NCBI GenBank assembly: GCA_043763845.1
Contig: JAYULE010000185.1
Location: 25,017 to 89,016, forward strand
Source: Pseudopedobacter sp043763845
Lineage (GTDB): Bacteria > Bacteroidota > Bacteroidia > Sphingobacteriales > Sphingobacteriaceae
Reading direction: 5' to 3'
Length of the DNA: 64,000 bases
The notes beneath the pieces are model-generated. The model had not been told where the DNA came from. It did not search any database and saw nothing but the letters and a program-made list of their open reading frames with translations. A program made the position numbers and the translations under genes. The first letter of the stretch is position 1; every line of letters starts with the position of its first letter. Positions 37,554-44,988 of this stretch are shown here, piece after piece.

Positions 37554-39238
37554 GCAATCAAAAACTAAAAGATTTTAAAAAGTTAAGCTTTGCGCTGATT
37601 GTGATTGCTTTAATTAACATATTGTCTAATATTTTTTTTGGTAGGATAGATTTCACAGCCGAAAAACGCTACACCTTATCGCCAATAAGCAAAAATATTT
37701 TGCAAAATTTAAAGCAGCCAGTAATTATAACGGTTTACCTCGAGGGCGATTTTCCGTCGGGCTTTAAACGTTTACGCAACGCTACTAAAGATTTATTGGC
37801 CGATTTTAAAGCCTACGGCGGCAGCAATATTAGTTTTAATTTTGTAGACCCCACAAGCGGCAAAACCCCCGATCAGCAACAAACTTTTTTTAACGAATTG
37901 TATGCAAAAGGAATAGAAGCCACCAATTTAAGTGTGAAATCTGAATCGGGTTTAACCCAAAAAACAATTATACCTGCCGCTTTAGTAAGTTTTGAGGGTA
38001 AAGAAATTCCTGTAAAATTATTGCAAAGTCGTATGGGTTTAAGTCCAGAGGAGGTGCTAAACAACTCGGCGCAAAACTTAGAATTTGCATTTGCCGCCGC
38101 CATAAAAAAAATAACTACAGGCGGTAAACCACGCCTAGCTTTTACTGTTGGCCACAACGAGTTAAATGATTTACAACTAAAAGATGCCGCCAAAGGCTTA
38201 AGCGATGGCTACGATGTTGGCCGTGTTGATTTAAGTAAAGTACCTTTTGCCGAATTACTAAAAATAAAACTGATAATTGTTGCCAAACCCGAAACCGAAT
38301 TTACCGAAGCCGAAAAATTTAAACTAGACCAATATTTAATGCGTGGCGGTAAAATATTTTGGGCAATAGACCAAGTAAACGCCGATTTAGACAGCATTAA
38401 AAAAGGCCGGGGACAGCAATTGGCTTTGGCTAAAAAGCTAAACCTTGATGACCAATTATTTAAATACGGCATACGCATAAATTACGATTTAATTGGCGAT
38501 ATGAACTGCGGGCAAATACCTGTAAGCGTGGGCAATGTAGGTGGCGAAGCACAAATACAAATGGTACCTTGGCTATTTAACCCCATAATAATGTCCAATT
38601 TACAGCATCCCATTATAAGAAATATGGATGGTATAAAAACCCAGTTTGCCAACACCATTGATATTATTGAGGTTAAAAATGTAACTAAAACGGTGTTGCT
38701 TACCACTTCGCCATACAACCGCGAATTAAAAGTGCCTACCATAGTTGCGTTAGATATGATAGAAGATACGCCCGACCCCAAACAGTTTCAAAGTGCACCA
38801 AAAGCGGTTTGTGTGTTGCTAGAAGGGCAATTTGCTTCCAATTTTATAAACCGCCCCACCCCTATCGGCATCAGCGAAAGCATAAATATTTTACCCAAAA
38901 GCAAAGCCACAAAAATGGTTGTTTTTAGCGATGGTGATATTTTACGTAATGATATTAGCGAAAAAGATGGTTCGGTTTACCCATTAGGTTACGATAGATT
39001 TATGCAGCAAACATTTGGCAACCGTAACTTTTTATTAAATGTAGCCGATTTTTTAACTGATGATTCAGATTTGATAAAGCTGCGTAGCAAAGAAATAGAG
39101 CTCCGTTTGTTAGATAAAGGGCTTTTAGTGGCACAAAAAACAAAATATCAAATTATAAATACTGTTTTACCTGTATTATTGGTAGTTATTTTCGGAATTT
39201 TTCAACATATTTACCGCAAAAGAAAGTATGCGGCATAA
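37547..39238 (+). CDS. gldG: Gliding-motility ABC substrate-binding protein GldG
   Basis: A 563-residue GldG protein. An N-terminal membrane anchor lies at about residues 13-32 and a C-terminal helix at about 537-555, with a large periplasmic domain between them. Typical phrases are FTAEKRYTLSPISKNIL, ITVYLEGDFPSGFKRL and GGKIFWAIDQVNADLDS. It overlaps gldF by seven bases, completing a gldA-F-G operon. Its substrate is unknown. Homologues also occur in non-gliding Bacteroidota, so motility of this organism is not proven. Confidence 0.93.
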   Translation: MVSNQKLKDFKKLSFALIVIALINILSNIFFGRIDFTAEKRYTLSPISKNILQNLKQPVIITVYLEGDFPSGFKRLRNATKDLLADFKAYGGSNISFNFVDPTSGKTPDQQQTFFNELYAKGIEATNLSVKSESGLTQKTIIPAALVSFEGKEIPVKLLQSRMGLSPEEVLNNSAQNLEFAFAAAIKKITTGGKPRLAFTVGHNELNDLQLKDAAKGLSDGYDVGRVDLSKVPFAELLKIKLIIVAKPETEFTEAEKFKLDQYLMRGGKIFWAIDQVNADLDSIKKGRGQQLALAKKLNLDDQLFKYGIRINYDLIGDMNCGQIPVSVGNVGGEAQIQMVPWLFNPIIMSNLQHPIIRNMDGIKTQFANTIDIIEVKNVTKTVLLTTSPYNRELKVPTIVALDMIEDTPDPKQFQSAPKAVCVLLEGQFASNFINRPTPIGISESINILPKSKATKMVVFSDGDILRNDISEKDGSVYPLGYDRFMQQTFGNRNFLLNVADFLTDDSDLIKLRSKEIELRLLDKGLLVAQKTKYQIINTVLPVLLVVIFGIFQHIYRKRKYAA

Positions 39239-39288
39239 ATTTTATACTTTTGGTTTTTAAGTAAATTTTAAAATTCTATTTATAAATT

Positions 39289-40413
39289 ATGAGGTTCATT
39301 GTTTCCACATCAACATTATTAAAACATTTGCAAGCCGTAAGTGGTGCACTAAGCAGCAGTGCTGTTTTACCTATTTTAGAAAACTTTTTGTTTGAGATTA
39401 AAGCAGGAAATCTTGTTATATCGGCAACTGATTTACAAACCAGTATGACAACCGCTTTAACCGTAGAATCTAAAGAAGATGGTAAAATTGCTATACCTTC
39501 AAAAATATTGGTAGAAACTTTAAAAACATTGGCCGAGCAACCCATTTCTTTTTCGGTTGATGATGAAACTTTTTCGATAGAAATTAGCGCAGGCGACGGT
39601 AAATATAAACTTAGTGGTGAAAACGGAGACGATTTTCCAAGAATACCTACGGTTAATGATGCAGCATCGGTAAACTTACCAGCATCGGTATTGGCAGAAG
39701 CTATAAACAAAACTATTTTTGCAGTAAGTACTGATGAATTACGCCCCGCAATGACGGGTGTTTTTTGCCAACTAAGCACCCAAGATTTAACATTTGTTGC
39801 AACAGATGCTCACAAGTTAGTACGCTACAAACGTAAAGATGCCAAAGCCGAAACTGCAGCATCGTTTATATTGCCGCGTAAGGCTTTGTTACTTTTAAAA
39901 ACCGCCTTACCTACCGATGATGGAAACGTAAGTATTGAATACAATGCTACTAGTGCCTTTTTTAAATTTTCAAACATTAATTTAGTTTGTCGTTTAATTG
40001 ACGAACGCTACCCCGATTACGAAGCCGTAATACCGCAAGACAACCCAAATAAACTTACACTTGAGCGTAGCTTATTTTTAAATTGCCTTAAACGTGTAGT
40101 AATTTATGCAAATAAAAGTACCCACCAAGTACGTTTAAAAATTACTGGTAGCGAATTAAATATATCATCGGAAGATTTAGATTTCGCTAACGAAGCTCAC
40201 GAACGCATTGGTTGCCAATACGAAGGCGAGGATATGGAAATTGGTTTTAATGCCAAATTTTTAATTGAGATGCTAAGTAACATTGCCGGCGACGAAATTA
40301 CTATTGAAATGAGTAGCTCTAACAGGGCAGGTTTACTTTCGCCGACTATTAAAGACGGTAAAGAAGATATTTTAATGCTAGTAATGCCAGTAATGTTAAA
40401 CAATTACGGGTAG
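39289..40413 (+). CDS. dnaN: DNA polymerase III beta sliding clamp
   Basis: A 374-residue clamp subunit that forms the ring-shaped processivity factor of replicative polymerase. Three repeated domains of about 120 residues are visible, with standard phrases KAGNLVISATDLQTSM, FVATDAHKLVRYKRK and the C-terminal LMLVMPVMLN. The length is normal. No dnaA or gyrase gene is adjacent, so this is not evidence for the origin. A strong hairpin terminator follows. Confidence 0.97.
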   Translation: MRFIVSTSTLLKHLQAVSGALSSSAVLPILENFLFEIKAGNLVISATDLQTSMTTALTVESKEDGKIAIPSKILVETLKTLAEQPISFSVDDETFSIEISAGDGKYKLSGENGDDFPRIPTVNDAASVNLPASVLAEAINKTIFAVSTDELRPAMTGVFCQLSTQDLTFVATDAHKLVRYKRKDAKAETAASFILPRKALLLLKTALPTDDGNVSIEYNATSAFFKFSNINLVCRLIDERYPDYEAVIPQDNPNKLTLERSLFLNCLKRVVIYANKSTHQVRLKITGSELNISSEDLDFANEAHERIGCQYEGEDMEIGFNAKFLIEMLSNIAGDEITIEMSSSNRAGLLSPTIKDGKEDILMLVMPVMLNNYG

Positions 40414-40436
40414 TTATAACTTGTAAATTATTTTAA

Positions 40437-40472
40437 AATAGCCTAGTTGAAGCTAGGCTATTTTTGTTTTTA
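40437..40472 (+). terminator. Rho-independent terminator of dnaN
   Basis: AATAGCCTAG (40437-40446) pairs perfectly with CTAGGCTATT (40453-40462) around a six-base loop, followed by a T-rich tract. It lies 24 bases after the dnaN stop. Confidence 0.92.
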
Positions 40473-40487
40473 AGTAATTATTTTTTT

Positions 40488-41186
40488 ATGATTAATTTAA
40501 ACAAAGCTTTAATAGGTCTATTTATTGTGACTTACTGTTTTAGTACGGCTTGCAATAATTCAACTACAGATATTTTATCAACCCAAGATAGTATTATGCT
40601 TATTAATGCAACACCCGATGCGACAGGAATACATATTAAATTTAACGATGAAACTATAACTACAAACGCCATTATTTATACCCAAAACACCAATTATGGT
40701 TTAATTAATTCGGGTACAAAACAAGTAGTTACAACGCAACCTCCTAGTAATGTACCGCTACTATCATTACCAATATTGCTACAAAACAAAAAAGTTTATT
40801 CGGTTTTTTTTGCAGGCCAAATAACTACTGGCAAGTTGGTGTACGTTGCAACGGAAGATGATTTAAACCTGCCTAATACAGGTAAATCAAAATATAGATT
40901 TATAAATGTATCTGAAAATTCTAGAACTTTAGATTTTAGGTTGAGAGCAAATAACAGAGATTCAATTCTGATATCTAATATTCCTTTTGGGTCGGCATCT
41001 AATTTTACCGAAATTAAACCTGGCAACTATAGCTTTAAAATAGCATCGAGAGATACCACCGTTAAAGACAGTGCAAGCCTAAATTACACATTAACCAAAG
41101 GTAAAATTTATACTTTTTGGGCAAAAGGATTAGCGAAAGGTATAGGCAACAAAGCATTAGGCATACAAGCTTTACTTAACAAATAA
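40488..41186 (+). CDS. DUF4397-type lipoprotein
   Basis: I start it at the ATG at 40488 (MINLNKAL) because the earlier in-frame ATG at 40464 lies in the T-tract of the dnaN terminator. The 232-residue product has a lipoprotein signal (FIVTYCFSTAC). Mature beta-rich domains of DUF4397 type follow, which in Bacteroidota often begin with a phrase like MLINATPDATGIHIKFND. A second repeat starts at YRFINVSENSRTLDFRL. It is probably anchored in the outer membrane or its inner face. Function is unknown. Confidence 0.75.
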   Translation: MINLNKALIGLFIVTYCFSTACNNSTTDILSTQDSIMLINATPDATGIHIKFNDETITTNAIIYTQNTNYGLINSGTKQVVTTQPPSNVPLLSLPILLQNKKVYSVFFAGQITTGKLVYVATEDDLNLPNTGKSKYRFINVSENSRTLDFRLRANNRDSILISNIPFGSASNFTEIKPGNYSFKIASRDTTVKDSASLNYTLTKGKIYTFWAKGLAKGIGNKALGIQALLNK

Positions 41187-41248
41187 AACTTCTTTAATTT
41201 TTATTCATTATTATACACTAAAGTTTATCACCATATTTTAATGTAACA

Positions 41249-42301
41249 ATGCAAAATAATATAAATTACCCAGCAACAAACAACTATATTTTCCCGCCCG
41301 AATGGGCTCCTCACGAAGCTACTTGGCTAACTTGGCCACATAAAGAAGCTAGCTGGCCGGGTAAACTAGAGGCTATTTACGCACCCTATTGCAAGTTTAT
41401 AGAAATTTTATGTTTGAGCGAGCTAGTACGTATTAATGTTTTGGACATTGATATGAAAGATTTTGCCTTATCACACATTAAAAAAACAAACGCCGACTTA
41501 TCTAAAATCGAATTTTATTTTAACCCCAGTAACGATGCTTGGTGCCGAGACCACGGGCCTGCTTTTTTAATAAACCCTAATGCACTATACAAAAAAGTAA
41601 TTATTGATTGGGATTTTAACGCTTGGGGCAGCAAATACCCACCCTATAATTTAGATGATGTTATACCTACCAAAATTGCTCAACATTTTAATTTACCTGT
41701 TTACCATCCTGGTATTATTATGGAAGGCGGCTCGGTAGAGTTTAATGGTGCGGGTGCGGTTTTAACTTCAAAAAGTTGTTTGTTAAATAAAAATCGTAAC
41801 CCAAATTTATCTCAAACCGAAATAGAAAACTATCTTAAAAACTATTACGGTGTGCAGCAAATTTTATGGGTAAACGATGGAATTGTGGGCGACGATACCG
41901 ACGGACATATAGATGATACAGTACGATTTGTTAACGAAAATACTGTTTTAACAGTTGTAGAAAGCGATATAAACGATGAAAACTATCAACTTTTACAAAC
42001 AAATTTGAATGAATTAAAAGCAATGCGTTTATTAAACGGCCAAGCATTAAATATTATAGAATTGCCAATGCCAAGCCCTGTGATTTTTGAAGATGTGCGT
42101 TTGCCAGCATCGTACGCTAATTTTTATATAAGCAATGGTCATGTAATTGTGCCCACCTACAATTGTAATAAAGACGCCCTTGCACTAGAAATAATTGCCA
42201 GTTGCTTTCCGGATAGAGAAACAGTTGGTATAGATTCTAGCGATATTATTTGGGGCTTAGGAAGTTTTCACTGCTTAAGCCAGCAAGAACCCTTGCTGTA
42301 A
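41249..42301 (+). CDS. Agmatine deiminase family protein
   Basis: A 350-residue guanidine-modifying enzyme of the agmatine deiminase / bacterial peptidyl-arginine deiminase fold. The catalytic set is visible: D96 in NDAWCRDHGP, H220 in DTDGHIDD, and C342 in GLGSFHCLSQQEP. The expected reaction is agmatine to N-carbamoylputrescine, a step to putrescine. There is no signal peptide, which argues against a secreted peptidyl-arginine deiminase. No N-carbamoylputrescine amidohydrolase gene is adjacent. The family is certain; the exact substrate is likely but unproven. Confidence 0.9.
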   Translation: MQNNINYPATNNYIFPPEWAPHEATWLTWPHKEASWPGKLEAIYAPYCKFIEILCLSELVRINVLDIDMKDFALSHIKKTNADLSKIEFYFNPSNDAWCRDHGPAFLINPNALYKKVIIDWDFNAWGSKYPPYNLDDVIPTKIAQHFNLPVYHPGIIMEGGSVEFNGAGAVLTSKSCLLNKNRNPNLSQTEIENYLKNYYGVQQILWVNDGIVGDDTDGHIDDTVRFVNENTVLTVVESDINDENYQLLQTNLNELKAMRLLNGQALNIIELPMPSPVIFEDVRLPASYANFYISNGHVIVPTYNCNKDALALEIIASCFPDRETVGIDSSDIIWGLGSFHCLSQQEPLL

Positions 42302-42369
42302 TATAAAACAATACCCACAAATGTTTAAAACAAAAGGGCTTAAATATTTCTTAAATCAAATCATTGTTT

Positions 42370-42395
42370 TATATTTGCCATCCCTGAAAGGAGGT
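42370..42395 (+). promoter_or_regulatory. rpsU leader: promoter-like box and Shine-Dalgarno sequence
   Basis: TATATTTG at 42370-42377 fits the Bacteroidota -7 box. AAAGGAGGT at 42387-42395 is a full Shine-Dalgarno match, 13-14 bases before the rpsU ATG. Other genes of the window lack such a motif. Bacteroidota ribosomes generally ignore it because bS21 helps hide the 16S 3' end. rpsU is the published exception and is proposed to be autoregulated. Confidence 0.7.
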
Positions 42396-42408
42396 ATTGT
42401 AAGAAACT

Positions 42409-42597
42409 ATGATTATTATTAACATTAAAGACGGCGAATCAATTGATAGAGCCTTAAAACGATTTAAGAAAAAATACGAAAAAACTGGCGTATTAAGAGA
42501 ACTAAGAAGCAGATCGGCTTACGAAAAAAAATCGGTTGCTCGCAGATTAGAAGTTAAACACGCAGTTTATATACAAGGAATGAATTTAGAATCTTAA
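42409..42597 (+). CDS. rpsU: 30S ribosomal protein bS21
   Basis: A 62-residue basic small-subunit protein (start MIIINIKDGES, with RALKRFKKKYEKTGVLRELR following). It sits near the platform and the 3' end of 16S rRNA. In Flavobacterium, bS21 was shown to help sequester the anti-Shine-Dalgarno sequence. The strong Shine-Dalgarno motif in its own leader fits feedback control by bS21 level. It is followed by a Xer recombinase and hpf, an order common in Bacteroidota. Confidence 0.95.
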   Translation: MIIINIKDGESIDRALKRFKKKYEKTGVLRELRSRSAYEKKSVARRLEVKHAVYIQGMNLES

Positions 42598-42624
42598 TTT
42601 TTTAAGATTTTACCATCAACTTAA

Positions 42625-42668
42625 AAAACTATTTGTACATTCATTTTTTTGGGTGAACAAATAGTTTT
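42625..42668. repeat. 12-bp perfect inverted repeat before the Xer gene
   Basis: AAAACTATTTGT (42625-42636) pairs with ACAAATAGTTTT (42657-42668) across a 20-base loop. The right arm ends one base before the ATG of the recombinase gene. It could terminate rpsU transcripts in part or control access to the next start codon. Confidence 0.65.
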
Positions 42669-42669
42669 A

Positions 42670-43554
42670 ATGTTTTTACAGCAATTTTTTAACTTCTTAG
42701 AATACGAAAAAAGGTATTCGCAGCATACTATAATATCGTACAAAAATGATATTTCGCAGTTTGCTATTTTTTTACAACACACTTTTAATACCGATTTACT
42801 AAACGCTAACCACCAAATGGTTAGAAGCTGGGTAATTAGCTTTGTAGAAGCCGATTTAGCCCCAACCAGCACTAGTCGCAAGTTATCATCAATAAAAAGT
42901 TTATATAAATTTTTAATTAAAGAAGGGTTGTTGGTCGCAAATCCCGCAATAGCGGTAAAATCTCCAAAAAAAAATAAAAAATTACCAAGTTTTATTGATG
43001 AAAATAAAATTATTACTTTATTAGATTCGGATAATGTTTTTGATACCGATTTTACGGGCACACGCAATAAATTAATTGTTGAATTGTTGTTTGGTACAGG
43101 TATTAGATTAAGCGAATTGGTTAATATAAAATTAACCGATTTTTCTACAAGCGAACAATTATTAAAAGTTTTAGGTAAAAGAAACAAGGAAAGAATTATT
43201 CCATTAAATAAATCGTTGTGTGTATTAATGGATTACTACCAAGAGCAAAGAAAAATTTGCATATTTAAAACAGATACCTCATATTTAATTATTACAGACA
43301 GTGGAGTTAAAGTTTACGCTAAATTAATATACCGTGTGGTGCAAAAATACTTGTCGGTTATATCAACTCAGCATAAAAAAAGCCCACATGTGTTGCGGCA
43401 CTCGTTTGCCACAGCACTTTTAAATAAAGGAGCCGATATTAATGCTATTAAAGAATTGTTGGGTCACGCCAATTTATCGGCCACCCAAATTTACACCCAT
43501 AACACCGTTGAAAGATTAAAAACAATTTATAAACAAGCCCATCCAAAGGCATAA
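42670..43554 (+). CDS. Tyrosine recombinase XerC/XerD family
   Basis: I use the ATG at 42670, which gives 294 residues starting MFLQQFFNFLEYEKRYS; a TTG at 42649 would add seven poor residues. An N-terminal SAM-like core-binding domain covers about 1-100. The catalytic domain has R146, K170, H240, R243, H266 and the nucleophile Y275 (QIYTHNT). The expected role is resolving chromosome dimers at dif. The rpsU-xer-hpf order argues for the housekeeping XerC/XerD enzyme and not a phage integrase. Which Xer paralogue it is cannot be decided here. Confidence 0.93.
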   Translation: MFLQQFFNFLEYEKRYSQHTIISYKNDISQFAIFLQHTFNTDLLNANHQMVRSWVISFVEADLAPTSTSRKLSSIKSLYKFLIKEGLLVANPAIAVKSPKKNKKLPSFIDENKIITLLDSDNVFDTDFTGTRNKLIVELLFGTGIRLSELVNIKLTDFSTSEQLLKVLGKRNKERIIPLNKSLCVLMDYYQEQRKICIFKTDTSYLIITDSGVKVYAKLIYRVVQKYLSVISTQHKKSPHVLRHSFATALLNKGADINAIKELLGHANLSATQIYTHNTVERLKTIYKQAHPKA

Positions 43555-43569
43555 AAACTAAGTTTTATT

Positions 43570-43905
43570 ATGAAAATAGGCGTTCAATCAATCCATTTCA
43601 CAGCAGATCAAAAACTGTTAGATTTTATTCAGAAAAAAGCAGATAAGTTAGACCAATTTTACGATCAAATTATATCGGGCGAGGTTTATTTAAAATTAGA
43701 CAATGCTTTAGACGAAGCAAATAAAATATCGGAAATTAAAATAATTATACCTGGCCACACTTTATTTGCCAAAGAACAATGTAAAACTTTTGAAGAAGCA
43801 ACCGACTTAGCTGTTGAAAGCTTGCGTAAACAAATAACCAAACATAAAGATAAAGACCGAGCTAACGAAAGCAAGCACAAAAATTTAATGGTTGAAGAAG
43901 ATTAG
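43570..43905 (+). CDS. hpf: Ribosome hibernation promoting factor, short form
   Basis: A 111-residue HPF/RaiA-family protein with the usual start (MKIGVQSIHFTADQKLLDFI), the KISEIKIIIPGHTLFAKE core and a charged C-terminal tail. It binds the 30S decoding region and silences ribosomes in stationary phase. It is the short form without the dimerising C-terminal domain. It lies 15 bases after the Xer gene and before a strong terminator, completing the rpsU-xer-hpf unit. Confidence 0.92.
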   Translation: MKIGVQSIHFTADQKLLDFIQKKADKLDQFYDQIISGEVYLKLDNALDEANKISEIKIIIPGHTLFAKEQCKTFEEATDLAVESLRKQITKHKDKDRANESKHKNLMVEED

Positions 43906-43920
43906 GAACTAGATAAAATT

Positions 43921-43953
43921 AAAAAGCTGGTTGTTTTAGCCAGCTTTTTTTTT
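43921..43953 (+). terminator. Rho-independent terminator of hpf
   Basis: AAAAAGCTGG (43921-43930) pairs with CCAGCTTTTT (43940-43949) around a nine-base loop, followed by a T-run. Confidence 0.92.
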
Positions 43954-44090
43954 GCATTATTTAATCTAAAAATAAGTACATACTTAAAAAATTGTCATAT
44001 TTTTTGAGATAATTTAGATTTTATTTTAATCATAAAAAATATTTTTACCAGATAGTAAATATTCATTTTGTATCTTAAAAAATCTTATAA

Positions 44091-44780
44091 TTATCTTTTT
44101 AACGCTTCGATAATAGCTTTTTCTACTAAAGGCTCCATTATTAAGTATCCCATTTCGTTAGGGTGCACCCCGTCTTCACCTAATTCGATTTTCAAACCTT
44201 TACGGGCATCTGCCATTGGGGTAAAATAATCAACATATCCTAATTTATTTTTTAAAGCATAATCTTTAAGCATTATATTTAAAGCAAAAATATTTTCGGC
44301 TGGGTTTAAACCAGGTTTCCAAGGGTAATCGTAAACAGGTAAAACGGATGACAAAATCACCTTAATACCATTTGCTTTAGCTAATTCTGCCATCGATACA
44401 ATGTTATCTTTAATCATTTCTAAAGTTGATGGGCCAGTATTGCCTGCAATATCATTGGTACCCGCTAAAATAACTACTAACGCTGGTTTTAAATTTATAA
44501 CATCGGATCTAAACCTTACCAGCATTTGCGGTGTTGTTTGACCACTTATTCCGCGGTTTACATAAGGCTTTCCAGCAAAAAAAGAAGGTCTTGTTTTTAG
44601 CCATCCCTCGGTAATAGAGTTACCCATAAATACTACTCGTTTTTCATCTTTTGCTGGTGCGGGAAGTTTAGCGTTTTCATTTTTAAAACGAGCTATATTA
44701 GCCCAATCTTGAGCAAACAACGTTTTCACTGTAAGAATGCTAAATAAAAACATTACTATAATTTTTTTAAAATTTATCAT
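44091..44780 (-). CDS. Secreted SGNH/GDSL-family esterase
   Basis: A 229-residue protein with a signal peptide (about residues 1-23, ending LFAQ). The SGNH blocks are intact: S55 in FMGNSITEGW (GNS in place of GDS), the oxyanion Gly in NRGISGQ, N109 in LAGTNDIAG, and the dyad D203/H206 in EDGVHPNE. These are typical of carbohydrate or platelet-activating-factor-like acetyl esterases. It is divergent from a parallel-beta-helix T9SS protein, so a joint role in polysaccharide breakdown is plausible. The substrate is unknown. Confidence 0.88.
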   Translation of the reverse strand: MINFKKIIVMFLFSILTVKTLFAQDWANIARFKNENAKLPAPAKDEKRVVFMGNSITEGWLKTRPSFFAGKPYVNRGISGQTTPQMLVRFRSDVINLKPALVVILAGTNDIAGNTGPSTLEMIKDNIVSMAELAKANGIKVILSSVLPVYDYPWKPGLNPAENIFALNIMLKDYALKNKLGYVDYFTPMADARKGLKIELGEDGVHPNEMGYLIMEPLVEKAIIEALKR

Positions 44781-44988
44781 TTTTATATTTTGTAAGTTTA
44801 AATGGTTGTGTTCTACAAATAAAAGATAAAATTATAATAAAAAAGATAATACTAAATTTTAAAATATATTGAATGTTAAATGAATATTTTACAATAATAA
44901 ATGCTTTTATATTTCAATAATATTAATTTATATTTATAATAAACTTTTTATATTTCTCACCCAATACAATTCTTTAAAAAAAAATAAA

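Noticed and set aside
39289..40413. Replication origin next to dnaN
   Set aside because: No dnaA, DnaA-box cluster or gyrase gene is seen around it; dnaN is often away from oriC in this phylum.
40464..40487. Earlier start for the DUF4397 lipoprotein
   Set aside because: It would lie in the T-tract of the dnaN terminator and would spoil the lipoprotein signal.
42621..43187. 188-codon minus-strand frame
   Set aside because: Lies antisense inside the Xer gene, whose catalytic motifs are all present on the plus strand.
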